Assembly (NCBI GenBank): GCA_030041255.1
Contig: JASHOF010000066.1
Span: forward strand, 1-39,122
Direction: 5' to 3'
Length of the DNA: 39,122 nucleotides
Origin: Acetobacteraceae bacterium
GTDB lineage: Bacteria; Pseudomonadota; Alphaproteobacteria; Acetobacterales; Acetobacteraceae
The notes below the pieces were generated by a model. It was not told the DNA's origin and ran no database searches. It saw only the letters and a list, made by a program, of their open reading frames with translations. The translations under genes were made by a program, and so were the position numbers. Numbering within the stretch: position 1 is the stretch's first letter; each line of letters opens with the position of its first letter. Of the stretch, positions 16,379 to 26,049 are shown in pieces.

Positions 16379-17656
16379 ATGACCGCAAGAACCTACAACA
16401 ACAAGGTCACCCTTCTCCCATCCGAAGACGATTCTCTGATCCGCAAAACCGAGCTGGTCATCAGTGCGGTGCTGCGCGGCGGCGTGCTGCTCTCTGTCGC
16501 GGTGATCCTCGGCGGCATCATCTCTCTCTATGCCCTGAAATTCACCGGCAATCTTCACAATTCGACCTACCCCGACACGCTGCGGGGCCTCTTCTCCGGC
16601 CTGACGAGGGGGGATCCGCTCTCCATCATCGTACTCGGGCTGATGATCCTGCTGGCAACCCCGGTGGCCCGGGTCGCGGTTTCGATTGCCGCCTTCGCCA
16701 TCGAGGAAGACCGCACCTACGTCGTCATCACGAGCCTTGTGCTGGTGATCCTGATCTTCAGCATCTTCGGGGTCGGAGACTGGCTCGGCCAACCGGGCCC
16801 GGCCGCCATCAAGGACAATACGCCCGGATTTTTCGTTGTCGTTTTTCTGAGTTCGTTGTTCGCGGGGCTGATCGGCGCCCTGGTCGGCCTGGGCGGCGGT
16901 GTTTTCATCGTGCCGATTCTGACGCTCGGCTTTCATGTCCCGTTCACCCTGGCCATCGGTGCCTCGATCGTCTCGGTGATCGCCACTTCGAGCGGCGCCG
17001 CGGCCGCCTATGTCAAGGACCGCATGACCAACCTCCGGGTCGGCATGTTCCTCGAAATCGCCACCACGCTCGGGGCGATCTGCGGTGCGCTGCTGAGCAC
17101 GTTTCTCAATGCCCGGGTGCTGTTCGTCGTGTTCGGGCTGGTGCTGCTGGTATCGGCCCTGCCACTCCTGATGCGGCTGGGCGAGGAGTTGCCGGAAGGC
17201 GTCAAGAACCACAGATGGGCGGAGAAGCTCCGCCTCCCCTCCACCTACCCCGACCGCCGTACCCATGCGGACGTTCCGTACCATGTCGCGCATATCAAGT
17301 CGGGCTTCAGCATGATGTATGTGGCGGGGCTGATGTCCGGGCTGCTCGGCATCGGCAGCGGCACCTTCAAGGTCCTGGCGATGGACACCGCGATGCGCCT
17401 GCCGATGAAGGTTTCCACCACGACGAGCAACTTCATGATCGGGGTGACCGCTGCCGCCTCGGCCGGGATTTTCTTTCAGCGCGGCGACATCGACCCGGTG
17501 ATCGCAGCCCCGGTGGCGCTCGGCGTGTTGTTGGGCGCCACGGCCGGCGCGGAGCTTCTGACCCGACTGTCGAATGTCCGCATCCGCATGGTGTTCGTGC
17601 CGGTGATCGCGCTGGTGGCGCTGAATATGCTGGCGCGGGGCTTCGGCTGGTTCTGA
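16379..17656 (+). CDS. DUF1634-TauE/SafE fusion membrane transporter
   Basis: A 425-residue multi-pass membrane protein. Residues about 15-130 match DUF1634: three hydrophobic helices with TELVISAVLRGGVLLSVAVI, GDPLSIIVLGLMILLATPVA and RTYVVITSLVLVILIFS. Residues about 145-425 form a TauE/SafE family permease with GLIGALVGLGGGVFIVPIL and the second-half repeat GLMSGLLGIGSGTFKVLAMD. TauE/SafE proteins export sulfite, sulfoacetate or related organic anions. DUF1634 is often a separate neighbouring gene; here it is fused to the N-terminus. ATG 16379 is chosen over a longer frame because the upstream part is not protein-like and AGGG lies nine bases before it. It converges with a universal stress protein gene 9 bp away. 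Confidence 0.87.
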   Translation: MTARTYNNKVTLLPSEDDSLIRKTELVISAVLRGGVLLSVAVILGGIISLYALKFTGNLHNSTYPDTLRGLFSGLTRGDPLSIIVLGLMILLATPVARVAVSIAAFAIEEDRTYVVITSLVLVILIFSIFGVGDWLGQPGPAAIKDNTPGFFVVVFLSSLFAGLIGALVGLGGGVFIVPILTLGFHVPFTLAIGASIVSVIATSSGAAAAYVKDRMTNLRVGMFLEIATTLGAICGALLSTFLNARVLFVVFGLVLLVSALPLLMRLGEELPEGVKNHRWAEKLRLPSTYPDRRTHADVPYHVAHIKSGFSMMYVAGLMSGLLGIGSGTFKVLAMDTAMRLPMKVSTTTSNFMIGVTAAASAGIFFQRGDIDPVIAAPVALGVLLGATAGAELLTRLSNVRIRMVFVPVIALVALNMLARGFGWF

Positions 17657-17665
17657 GCGCCTGCC

Positions 17666-18472
17666 TCAAGGGCTCATCAGCAGCGGGATCGTGCTGTCCT
17701 GGATCAGCCGGGTCGAGGTCCCGGGCATCAGCCAGTTCAGAATCTCGCCCCGGCGGTAAGCGCCCATCACGATCCCGTCCGCCTCTGCCTGGAGTGCCTC
17801 CTCGAGCAACACGGTGGCGGTCTTCCGCCCCTCTGCCGCGACCACCCGGTAAACCGCGCCTGGAGCAAGCGCCTCCAGGCTCTTGCGGGCCTCGACCAGC
17901 ACTGTCTCGTCCTGCTGCACCGCGATCACGATGACCTCCTCGGCATGGCTGAGGAACGCCCCGAAGGAAGCGACGGCGCGTCGCAGCGGCGGCACGTCCT
18001 GCCAGCCGACCAGCAGGCGACGGCCGAAGCTGCCGTGCCACCCGGGCGGGATCATCACCACCGGGTGCCCGGCACGCAGCAATGCCGCGCGCAAGGTCTC
18101 ACGGTGGCCCACCGGCTGCGTGTGGGGAGACGCCAGAATCACCAGGCTCGCCCTGGTGCGATGCGGCCGGAGCGCCCGCCACTCATCGCCGGTCACCACT
18201 TCGAGGGGCGCCGCCAGCCCGGAATGGCGCGACCAGTCGGCAACCAGGTCGGCCAACATGTCGGTTTCCTTCTGCTCGCGCTCCTCGAGATGCTCCACTT
18301 CGTATTCCGAAAGGTGCTCCTGGGTCGGCAGCACCAGGGACCCCGGTCCCACCTGCACGTGCAGCAGCCGAAGCGGCTGGCCGAGGCTCCGGCTCATGAT
18401 CGCGGCAATTTCCAGGCATTCCTGCGCGCCGGTGGTGGAGGCGAGCAGCACAAGGATGTAGGCATCGCCCAT
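17666..18472 (-). CDS. Universal stress protein, two-domain
   Basis: A 268-residue protein made of two UspA-like alpha/beta domains. The first begins AYILVLLASTTGAQECLEIA; the second starts at RRLLVGWQDVPPLRRAVASF and ends with VMGAYRRGEILNWLMPGTST, which resembles the ATP-binding G-x2-G-x9-G-[ST] signature, though imperfectly. The C-terminus TRLIQDSTIPLLMSP is typical. Tandem Usp proteins help cells cope with starvation, acid or oxidative stress. ATG 18472 is preferred to a longer frame because the fold starts there. It is convergent with the transporter and downstream of the DenD-like gene on the same strand. Confidence 0.85.
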   Translation of the reverse strand: MGDAYILVLLASTTGAQECLEIAAIMSRSLGQPLRLLHVQVGPGSLVLPTQEHLSEYEVEHLEEREQKETDMLADLVADWSRHSGLAAPLEVVTGDEWRALRPHRTRASLVILASPHTQPVGHRETLRAALLRAGHPVVMIPPGWHGSFGRRLLVGWQDVPPLRRAVASFGAFLSHAEEVIVIAVQQDETVLVEARKSLEALAPGAVYRVVAAEGRKTATVLLEEALQAEADGIVMGAYRRGEILNWLMPGTSTRLIQDSTIPLLMSP

Positions 18473-18531
18473 GGTTGCGGCCTTTCCAGAGTTCCGGGGG
18501 TTCGCGCCGGAGGCAGAACGATCCCCGGCGT

Positions 18532-18552
18532 CACTCTGCATACCATAGAGTG
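18532..18552. promoter_or_regulatory. Inverted repeat CACTCT-N9-AGAGTG upstream of the stress protein gene
   Basis: A 6-bp perfect inverted repeat lies 60-80 bp before the start of the universal stress protein gene, in the position of an operator. Seen directly; no regulator can be named. Confidence 0.3.
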
Positions 18553-18589
18553 GACCCGGCCCGGCAACCCGGACCCTTCGATCCTGGCG

Positions 18590-18616
18590 CCCGGCCGGCT
18601 TCCCCCTTCGGCCGGG
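18590..18616 (-). terminator. GC-rich terminator-like hairpin after the DenD-like gene
   Basis: CCCGGCCG (18590-18597) pairs with CGGCCGGG (18609-18616) across 11 bases. It begins two bases after the stop of the DenD-like gene on the minus strand. There is no T-run after it, so intrinsic termination would be weak; it may instead protect the 3' end. Confidence 0.4.
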
Positions 18617-18618
18617 AA

Positions 18619-19626
18619 TCAGCCGCCGGCCGCTCCGCCCTCCGTCACCACGGCGAGGCCTCGCTCCGCTCGAGTAGGGGCCAGATCTTCGGCGATGAAA
18701 TCGCGCACCACGTCCCTGAGCGGCTCGTGCTCCGCGAAACCAAGCCGCCGCGCGCGTGCGGTGACGAACGCAGCCGGCCAGGTTGCAACGATCGCACCGA
18801 TCCGTGCGTCATCGACCCGGCGCACCAATGCTCTCGCGCCCGGCCTGGCCGCCTCGAGCGCGGCCAGCATTTGCGCCACGCTGACGCTGAGGCCGGGCGG
18901 ATTGACACCGCGATCGAGCCCCATCGGCCCACTGTCGAGCATGGCCGCGTGCAGGAACCATTCGACGACCCTGCTCGGGCTCGCCACCCAGACAGCGAAA
19001 TCCTCGCTCACCGGAAGCTCCGCCGACAAGCCGAGCAGCGGCTCGCGGATGATCGCCGAAACGAAGCTGGATGCCGCCTGGTTCGGCCGGCCCGGCCGCA
19101 CGATCACCGTCGGCAGCCGCAGGTTCACGGCATCGAGGAAGCCCAGCCTGCTGGCATTTTGCAGCAGCAGTTCGGAGGCTGCCTTCTCGGCGCCATAGCT
19201 GTTCGCCGGTACCTGCCGCGCATCATCGCCGAGTACGGCGTTCTGCCCGCCGCTGAAGCTCGCGATGCTGGAGGTAAAAACCACCCTTGGCGGCCTGGAA
19301 AGCCGCCGGCACGCCGCAATCACACGCTCCGTGCCGCGCAGATTGACCCGCATCCCGAGATCGTAGTCGGCTTCCGCGGCCGCGCTGACGACGGCGGCCA
19401 GATGGAAGACCACGTCCGTTCCGTCAGGAATCGCCGCCTCAGGCAGCTCCGCGAGATCGCCGCTCAAGGGTTCGATGAGGAACCGTGCTTCCGGCGCGGG
19501 CGGAAAGGCGAGATCGAACAGCACGAGCCGCTCGATGGGCCGCCCGCCGAGCGCGCCATCGGCGGCCAGCCTCGCCGCCAGCTTCCGGCCGAGAAATCCG
19601 CCGGCCCCCAAAATCGTGATGCGCAT
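18619..19626 (-). CDS. NAD-dependent epimerase/dehydratase, D-erythronate dehydrogenase (DenD)-like
   Basis: A 335-residue extended SDR. The NAD-binding loop GAGGFLG is at residues 7-13. The YxxxK pair is Tyr144/Lys148 in NSYGAEKAASELLL, with SS at 119-120 as the catalytic serine region. The downstream LRLPTVIVRPGRPNQAASSF and REPLLGL segments resemble D-erythronate dehydrogenase DenD, which oxidises D-erythronate at C2 in four-carbon sugar acid catabolism. The start ATG 19626 follows GGAGGAGAAGACGA. The gene lies 101 bp after the PEP mutase-family gene on the same strand. None of the other known erythronate pathway genes (otnC/otnI type) is in the window, so the exact substrate is open. Confidence 0.8.
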   Translation of the reverse strand: MRITILGAGGFLGRKLAARLAADGALGGRPIERLVLFDLAFPPAPEARFLIEPLSGDLAELPEAAIPDGTDVVFHLAAVVSAAAEADYDLGMRVNLRGTERVIAACRRLSRPPRVVFTSSIASFSGGQNAVLGDDARQVPANSYGAEKAASELLLQNASRLGFLDAVNLRLPTVIVRPGRPNQAASSFVSAIIREPLLGLSAELPVSEDFAVWVASPSRVVEWFLHAAMLDSGPMGLDRGVNPPGLSVSVAQMLAALEAARPGARALVRRVDDARIGAIVATWPAAFVTARARRLGFAEHEPLRDVVRDFIAEDLAPTRAERGLAVVTEGGAAGG

Positions 19627-19727
19627 TCGTCTTCTCCTCCCGCTGCGGGCTTGTCGCCATGGCATCGAGCGCGGTGTGACAATACTCCGCTTGCTCTCGG
19701 CGTGACGATCCCAGCCGCCTGTTCTGC

Positions 19728-20594
19728 CTACGAAGTAGGGCTGGCCAAAAATGACTCGATCGCGCGACGGTACTCATCCTCGCGGGTGATGTCGCGCATC
19801 AGCGAGGGAGGCGCTGCGCCGCCGATCGCCTCGGGAGGCGTGCCATCGCGCAATGCCTTGAGCGTCGCAAACACCGCTTGCATGGCGGCCGAAAAACTCA
19901 GATGCGGCTGCAGCGCCACTCGCACGCCATGCCGGGCAAGAGCGTCGCGATCGCCGAGTCCCTTGGGCGCGCCCCCGAGCAGGATCGGGGGCGGCACGTT
20001 GGCGGCGATTGCTTCCAGTTCCTCGATCGTGCGCAGGCCCGTCAAAAAGATCGCATCGACGCCAGCGGCACGGTAGGCGTGTGCGCGGGCGATCGCCCCG
20101 GCAACGCCTGCCGTGGATACCGCGGTACGCCCGGCGATAATCAAGGCCGGATCACGCCGGGCCGCCAGCGCGGCACGCATCTTTCCCGCCCCTTCCTCGA
20201 CCGGCACCAGGGACGGGCTGGTCTCGTTGAAACGGCGCGGCAGCGCCGTGTCCTCGATGGTGATCAGCGCCACGCCGGCGTTCTCGAGTTCCTCGATCGT
20301 GCGCCCGACATTGAGCGCGTTGCCGTAACCGTGATCGGCATCGACGATCAGCGGCAACTCCGCCGCCCGCCCGATGCGCAAAGCGAGCGCGGCAAGCTCG
20401 GAAAGCGTGAGCAGAATGAGGTCGGGGGCGCCGAGCACGGCGAGCGATGCGACCGAGCCTGCCAGCATCGCGGCCTCGAAGCCGAGCGAATGGGCGATGC
20501 GCGCCGAGCCGGCGTCGAACACGGAAGCCGGATGCAGGCAGGCTTCTCCTGCCAGAAGGGCACGCAACCGCTCCCGCCGCCTTCTCCAGCGCAT
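19728..20594 (-). CDS. Isocitrate lyase/PEP mutase family protein, oxaloacetate decarboxylase-like
   Basis: A 288-residue TIM-barrel enzyme. The metal/substrate loop is DADHGYGNA at residues 85-93, and E114-D115 in ITIEDTALP completes the site. The catalytic KKCGH loop of isocitrate lyase is absent (PRRFNETSPSL instead), as in the Pseudomonas oxaloacetate decarboxylase subgroup of this superfamily. The start of the fold, HPASVFDAGSARIAHSLGFE, and GSVASLAVLGAPDL also fit that subgroup. Expected chemistry is C-C bond cleavage or decarboxylation of a small 2-oxo or hydroxy acid with Mg2+. GAGGAGG precedes the ATG. It is divergent from the ketopantoate reductase-like gene and upstream of the DenD-like gene. 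Confidence 0.82.
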   Translation of the reverse strand: MRWRRRRERLRALLAGEACLHPASVFDAGSARIAHSLGFEAAMLAGSVASLAVLGAPDLILLTLSELAALALRIGRAAELPLIVDADHGYGNALNVGRTIEELENAGVALITIEDTALPRRFNETSPSLVPVEEGAGKMRAALAARRDPALIIAGRTAVSTAGVAGAIARAHAYRAAGVDAIFLTGLRTIEELEAIAANVPPPILLGGAPKGLGDRDALARHGVRVALQPHLSFSAAMQAVFATLKALRDGTPPEAIGGAAPPSLMRDITREDEYRRAIESFLASPTS

Positions 20595-20674
20595 GCCCGG
20601 CCTCCTCGCCTTCCCATTGCCTCGCGCGCCCGTATCATGACGGCCTTCCAGCGCAACGCGAGAGGGGGAGAGAA

Positions 20675-21733
20675 ATGGATAAGCGAATCGCCGTGGTCGG
20701 CGCGGGCGCGGTCGGCGGCTATGTCGGAGGCCATCTCGCGCGCAATGGGTATGACGTCACGCTGATCGACCCCTGGCCCGAGCACATCGAGGCGATCCGT
20801 TCCGATGGGCTTCGGCTCACCGGCGTCACGCCGGAGGAGACATGCGCGGTGCGCCTGCCCACGATGCACCTCACCGAGGTGCAGGGACTGGCGAAAGAAC
20901 GAGCGATCGACATCGCCTTCGTCTCGGTGAAGTCGTACGACACGGAATGGGCGAGCATGCTGATCAGGCCCTACCTCGCGCCCGGCGCGGTGGTGGTCTC
21001 GTTGCAGAACTGCATCAATGAGGAGCGCATCGCCGGGATTGTCGGCTGGGGCCGTACGATGGGATGCATCGCCGCGCGCATCTCGGTCGATCTCCATGCA
21101 CCGGGGCAGATCCGCCGCACCGTGCCGAAGGGAGGCGCCACGCACACGGTGTTCCGTCTCGGCGAGGTGCACGGGCGCATCACCGCGCGCGCCGAGGCGA
21201 TCGCCGCCATGATCGCCACCATCGACAGTATCAAGGTGACGACCAACCTCTGGGGCGAGCGCTGGTCGAAGCTCTGCCTCAATGGCATGCGGAACGGCGT
21301 TTCGGCCGCCACCGGGCTCGGCGGAAACGGCGCTGACCGCGACCCGCAGATCCGCCGCTTCGCCATCCATCTCGGCGGCGAGGCAGTGCGGATCGGCCAG
21401 GCACTCGGCTATGTCCTCGAACATATCGGGCCGCTCGAGCCCGACCTCCTCGCGCGCGCCCACGAAGGCGAAGCGAGGGCGCTCGAAGAGGTGGAGGCGC
21501 GGATGCTCGCGGTTGCCGGCGGCAATACGAGAAGTGAGCTGCAGCGTCCGTCGATGGGCCAGGACATGCTGAAGGGTCGGCGCACCGAGATCGATTTCAT
21601 GAACGGTTTCATCGTTGCCAAAGGGGCAACGATCGGACTTTCCGCGCCTTCGCACGCCAGGCTCACCGAAATCGTCAAGCAGGTCGAGCGGGGCGAGACT
21701 CCGCCACGGCCGGAAAACCTTTACGGCGGCTGA
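20675..21733 (+). CDS. Ketopantoate reductase family 2-dehydropantoate 2-reductase-like oxidoreductase
   Basis: A 352-residue NAD(P)-dependent reductase. It opens RIAVVGAGAVGGYVGGHLA (Rossmann GxGxxG) and has VSVKSYDTEWA and LQNCINEERIAGIVG in the first domain. The helical C-terminal ApbA domain has RWSKLCLNGMRNGVSAATG and ends RPSMGQDMLKGRRTEIDFMNGF. True PanE is about 300 residues; this longer form belongs to a broader group acting on various 2-oxo acids. The start ATG follows a purine-rich GAGGGGGAGAGAA site; a longer upstream frame is rejected. It is divergent from the oxaloacetate decarboxylase-like gene with an 80-bp shared control region, hinting at joint use. Confidence 0.82.
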   Translation: MDKRIAVVGAGAVGGYVGGHLARNGYDVTLIDPWPEHIEAIRSDGLRLTGVTPEETCAVRLPTMHLTEVQGLAKERAIDIAFVSVKSYDTEWASMLIRPYLAPGAVVVSLQNCINEERIAGIVGWGRTMGCIAARISVDLHAPGQIRRTVPKGGATHTVFRLGEVHGRITARAEAIAAMIATIDSIKVTTNLWGERWSKLCLNGMRNGVSAATGLGGNGADRDPQIRRFAIHLGGEAVRIGQALGYVLEHIGPLEPDLLARAHEGEARALEEVEARMLAVAGGNTRSELQRPSMGQDMLKGRRTEIDFMNGFIVAKGATIGLSAPSHARLTEIVKQVERGETPPRPENLYGG

Positions 21734-21745
21734 AGCTGGCCGCGC

Positions 21746-22420
21746 TCACTCCGGCGCGTCGGCCGCTTCCACCGCGGCGACATCGAGCAGCCGCTCGATC
21801 ACTTCCGGCTCCTGGGCGCCGGCGATCGCATGGCGGCCGGCAACGATGAAGCACGGCACACCGTTGATGCCCAGCCGATGGGCGCGGAGATTGTCGGCAT
21901 GCACCGCCTCGGTCTCCACGTCACTCTCCAGGAAAGCCCGTGCCGCCGCCGCCTCCAGGCCGATGTTCCCGGCAACCGCACACAGCACAGCGTGGTCGCC
22001 GATATCGCGCCCGTCCGTGAAATAGGCCTGGAAAATCGCCTCCACCGCCTCGGCCGCCCGCCCGAACCGGCCTGCCCAGCGAACGAGCCGATGGGCATCC
22101 ACGCTGGAAGGTGCCCGACGGATCCGGTCGAAGCGGAACACCAGGCCCTGGGAGCGTCCGATTTCGGTGATCGATGCATAAAGCCGCCGCGCCCGCTCCT
22201 CGCCGCCGAACTTGCGAATCACGTAATCGTAGCGCGCCATGCCCGCGCGCGGCATGTCCGGGTTGAGCAGGAACGGCTGCCAGACAACGTCACAAACAAG
22301 GTCGGGGCGGCGCTGCAGTGTCGCGAAAAGCCGTCGCACGCCGAGCCGGCACCACGGGCAGACGAGATCGTGCACGACCTCGATCGTCAGGCGCGCCCCG
22401 GGCGGGACAAGAACGTTCAT
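21746..22420 (-). CDS. DsbA family oxidoreductase (FrnE-like)
   Basis: A 224-residue thioredoxin-fold protein with an inserted helical domain. The CPWC redox motif is at residues 21-24 (VHDLVCPWCRLGVRRL). A WQPFLLNPDMPRAGMARYDYV segment and the cis-Pro region NGVPCFIVAGRHAIAGAQ fit the FrnE/2-hydroxychromene-2-carboxylate isomerase-like DsbA subfamily. No signal peptide is present, so it acts in the cytoplasm, probably on thiol substrates or glutathione adducts. It converges with the ketopantoate reductase-like gene and is divergent from mtnA. Confidence 0.87.
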   Translation of the reverse strand: MNVLVPPGARLTIEVVHDLVCPWCRLGVRRLFATLQRRPDLVCDVVWQPFLLNPDMPRAGMARYDYVIRKFGGEERARRLYASITEIGRSQGLVFRFDRIRRAPSSVDAHRLVRWAGRFGRAAEAVEAIFQAYFTDGRDIGDHAVLCAVAGNIGLEAAAARAFLESDVETEAVHADNLRAHRLGINGVPCFIVAGRHAIAGAQEPEVIERLLDVAAVEAADAPE

Positions 22421-22552
22421 GCCGGCAGTCTAGGCCCAACGTCTCCGCCTTGTCATGCCGGTTACGAGGTGGCGGCCCGCAAGCCTTCGACGCTGAAAGA
22501 GGAAGGCAGTATGCTGATATAGGGCAGCTATTGGGCAGCGGGTGGCAGTGCG

Positions 22553-23643
<1,091 letters not shown>

Positions 23644-23647
<4 letters not shown>

Positions 23648-24432
23648 GACACCGCTGGCTGATCGCCGCCTTGAGCGTGCTTTCGGCCTGTACCGCCCCG
23701 GATGCCCACATTCCTCCCTTCGCGCGCAAGCCGTACGAACCCTTCTCGCGCGCCGCGGCGATCGCCATCGCAACCGCGCAATGGCGCCTATTCGGCAGCC
23801 CGGTGGACGATTCGATGCCGGGCAGCAGACCGCCGCCCAAGCCGTGGCAGAAGCCGGAGCGCGAGCCCGGCCTCTGGCAGCAGGTCGGCCTTTACTGGTG
23901 GCTCGGTATGAATGCGGGCACGCGCTTCTCGCGCTGGACCGGCAAGCACGACGAGGACGGCGCCGTATTCCCCGCGGACAAGGATGCGGACTACGCCTGG
24001 TCGGCGGCCTTCATCTCGTTCGTCATGCGGATGGCAGGCGCCGGGCCCGCCTTCCCCTACGCCCCCGACCATGCCTTCTATGTCGATGCCGGATGGGAGG
24101 CCGATCACGCCCGTTATCCACGCTATGCCGTACGGGCGGAACGGCCCGCGGATTACGCACCGGTGCCCGGCGATCTGATCTGCTTCGGCACCGGCTGGGC
24201 CCGCTCACTCACCACCGGCGACCTGCCGGTGCCTTTTTTCCCGGGGCATTGCGATATCGTTACACAATCCGCACCCGGCTCGCTCACCGTCATCGGCGGC
24301 AATGTCGATGATGCCGTAACGATGAAGCACGTACCGACGACGCCGGGGGGCCTCCTGGTGGCGCCGGATGGTCAGGTCCTCGATCCACGCTATGCCTGGT
24401 TCGTGGTCGTCCGCGTGCTTTATGCGCGTTAA
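23644..24432 (+). CDS. DUF2272 domain lipoprotein
   Basis: A 262-residue protein with a lipoprotein signal peptide: basic start (VRHR), hydrophobic stretch, then lipobox LSAC at residues 13-16 with the lipidated Cys16. The mature part has a region with GLWWLGMNAG-type aromatic content and a DUF2272 domain containing YAWSAAFISFVMRMAG, FPYAPDHAFY, VPGDLICFG, GHCDIV and VIGGNVDDAVTMK. The C-H-D-N arrangement recalls CHAP/NlpC-like papain folds, so an amidase or peptidase role at the envelope is possible but unproven. The start GTG overlaps the mtnA stop by four bases. It converges with the rhodanese gene, six bases away. Confidence 0.82.
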
Positions 24433-24438
24433 GGAATT

Positions 24439-24849
24439 TCAGCGCTGCCGCCAGGGCAGACCCTCGGCCTTCCAGCCGGCCACGGTTCCGCGCCTGCCTT
24501 CGGCATTCACCGGCCCCTCGAACCCGTCGGCAACATTGAAGACCTGCGCATAGCCGGCCTGGGCCGCCGCCAGTGCCGCGGCGGCGCTGCGGCCGCCGGT
24601 GCGGCATATGAAATAGACCGGCTGCCCGGGCGTCACGCCGGCCTCCGCCAGCCGGGCCAGGAAATCCGGATTCTGCTGCATGGCCGGATAGAGCTGCCAG
24701 GGAATGAGCACCGGCTCTTTGCCCGCCTGGCTCAGATCCGGCAGGCCGACGAAGTTCCATTCAGGCTCGGTCCGGACGTCACAGAGCACGGCCCCGGGGT
24801 TCTCGCGGAGAGCCCGCCATGCTGCCCCTGGCGATACGTTCTCGACCAT
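24439..24849 (-). CDS. Rhodanese-like sulfurtransferase
   Basis: A 136-residue single-domain rhodanese. The active-site loop is CRTGGRS with Cys82, followed by AAAALAAAQAGYAQVFNVADGFEG. The CDVRTEPEWNFVG segment is the standard rhodanese signature. It would transfer sulfane sulfur from thiosulfate or a persulfide donor to a thiol or cyanide in the cytoplasm. The start ATG 24849 follows a strong GAGGGAGGGG site, so the longer frame reaching into the neighbouring mobile element is rejected. Its upstream control region ends about 70 bp away at an insertion sequence. Confidence 0.9.
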   Translation of the reverse strand: MVENVSPGAAWRALRENPGAVLCDVRTEPEWNFVGLPDLSQAGKEPVLIPWQLYPAMQQNPDFLARLAEAGVTPGQPVYFICRTGGRSAAAALAAAQAGYAQVFNVADGFEGPVNAEGRRGTVAGWKAEGLPWRQR

Positions 24850-24872
24850 CCGCCCCTCCCTCGCATCGTTTT

Positions 24873-24922
24873 CCGGCCGTGCAATGGCATGCCGACAGGG
24901 CCGGTTCAAGGGCGACGGATGG
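24873..24922. repeat. Direct repeat copy A, left half (interrupted by the insertion sequence)
   Basis: This segment shares an exact 19-bp block, GGCCGGTTCAAGGGCGACG (24899-24917), with 26396-26414, and weaker identity for about 26 bases to the left. After removing the insertion sequence, the similarity continues from 26058 to about 26075, so copy A was split by the insertion. Confidence 0.7.
24915..24922. repeat. Left target site duplication ACGGATGG
   Basis: The eight bases directly outside the left inverted repeat are identical to the eight directly outside the right one (26050-26057). This is the expected footprint of an ISAs1-type insertion. Confidence 0.9.
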
Positions 24923-26049
24923 CCAGGGCGATCGGGTGAAGAAGCAGGTGACAAAGCGATGAAGTGCTGAATCCATGGCGACCCTCGATTCGTTTGCGGG
25001 GAGGGAGCCATGGCAGAGGCGGCATTGGATGGCACGGCATTCGACGAAACCATCGTTTTCCTGAGTCATTGCAAGGACCTGACGGACCCGCGCCAGCAGG
25101 GGAAGGTGGCCTGCCCGCTGCCGGAGGTCCTGCTCTTCTGCCTGCTTGCCGTGCTCGCCGGAGCTGAGACGATCACCGACATCGCTCTGTTCGGCCGCAA
25201 GAAGCTGGACCTGCTGCGCCGCTTCCGCCCGTTCGCCAACGGCACACCGGCGCACGATCACCTCGGCGACATCCTGGCCATGCTCGACCCGGAGCAGTTC
25301 CAGCGTTGCTTCGTCGCCTGGGTCGCGGCGCTGATCGGAACCCCCGAGGGGGTCATTGCGACCGATGGCAAGACCGCCCGCCGATCAGGCCACAAGCGGA
25401 AGGGCCAGTCGCCCATCCCCATGGTCTCCGCCTTCGCGGCCCGCCAGCGCCTGGTGCTCGGCCAAGTGAAAGTGGCAGAGAAGTCGAACGAGATCGTCGC
25501 CATCCCCAGGCTGTTGGCGCTGCTAGCGATCGAAGGCGCCATCATCACCATCGATGCCATGGGCTGTCAGCGCGAGACCGCCCAGACGGTGGACGCCGAT
25601 CATGGCCGGATCGAGACCAGGGACCACCACCGTCATCCACCACGTCGATTGGCTGCCGCGACGTCACGACTGGCCCGGCTTGAACGCCGTCTTGGTAGTC
25701 GACAGCGAGCGGGAAACCGGCGGCAAGAGCGAGCGGGAGACCCGCTTTTACCTCACCTCCCCGGCGCTCACGGCCAGCATGCCGGCACCAATCGTGCGCA
25801 GCCACTGGGCCATCGAGAACAGCCTCCATTGGGTTCTGGACCTGGTGTTCCGCGACGATGAATGCCGGGTGCGAACCGATCACGCCCTAGCCAACGTCTG
25901 CACCATCAAGCACATGGCCCAGAACCTCATCCGCCTGGCACCCGGCAAGACTTCCCTTCTCCTCAAGCGCAAGACCGCCGGATGGGATCACTACTTCCTC
26001 GCCAGCCCGATCGCCGGGTAGGGCAACAGCGTTCACCCGATTCCCCTGG
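24923..26049 (+). mobile_element. ISAs1-type insertion sequence, decayed
   Basis: The element is 1127 bp. The left end CCAGGGCGATCGGGTGAA (24923-24940) and the reverse complement of the right end TTCACCCGATTCCCCTGG (26032-26049) agree at 16 of 18 positions. Both ends are flanked by the same 8-bp sequence. It contains one transposase gene with an ISAs1-type sequence that is broken by an internal deletion and a frameshift. The element is therefore immobile unless another copy supplies transposase. It inserted between the rhodanese promoter region and a truncated toxin gene. Confidence 0.88.
25010..26021 (+). pseudogene. ISAs1 family transposase, frameshifted with internal deletion
   Basis: The first frame (from ATG 25010) encodes LTDPRQQGKVACPLPEVLLF, HDHLGDILAMLDPEQFQRCF, VIATDGKTARRSGHK, LVLGQVKVAEKSNEIVAIP and TIDAMGCQRETAQ, all typical of ISAs1 transposases. 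It then jumps straight to VDADHGRIETR, skipping the roughly 45-50 residues that normally lie between. Near 25615-25624 the reading frame shifts by +1; the remainder (TTTVIHHVDWL, ETRFYLTSPA, HWAIENSLHWVLDLVFRDDE, IKHMAQNLIRLAPGK) continues in the third frame to TAG 26019-26021. The DDE residues are likely split between the two frames, so no active enzyme is expected. Confidence 0.88.

Noticed and set aside
24704-24970. Plus-strand 88-codon frame across the rhodanese start and the left repeat
   Set aside because: It is antisense to the rhodanese gene and ends inside the insertion sequence.
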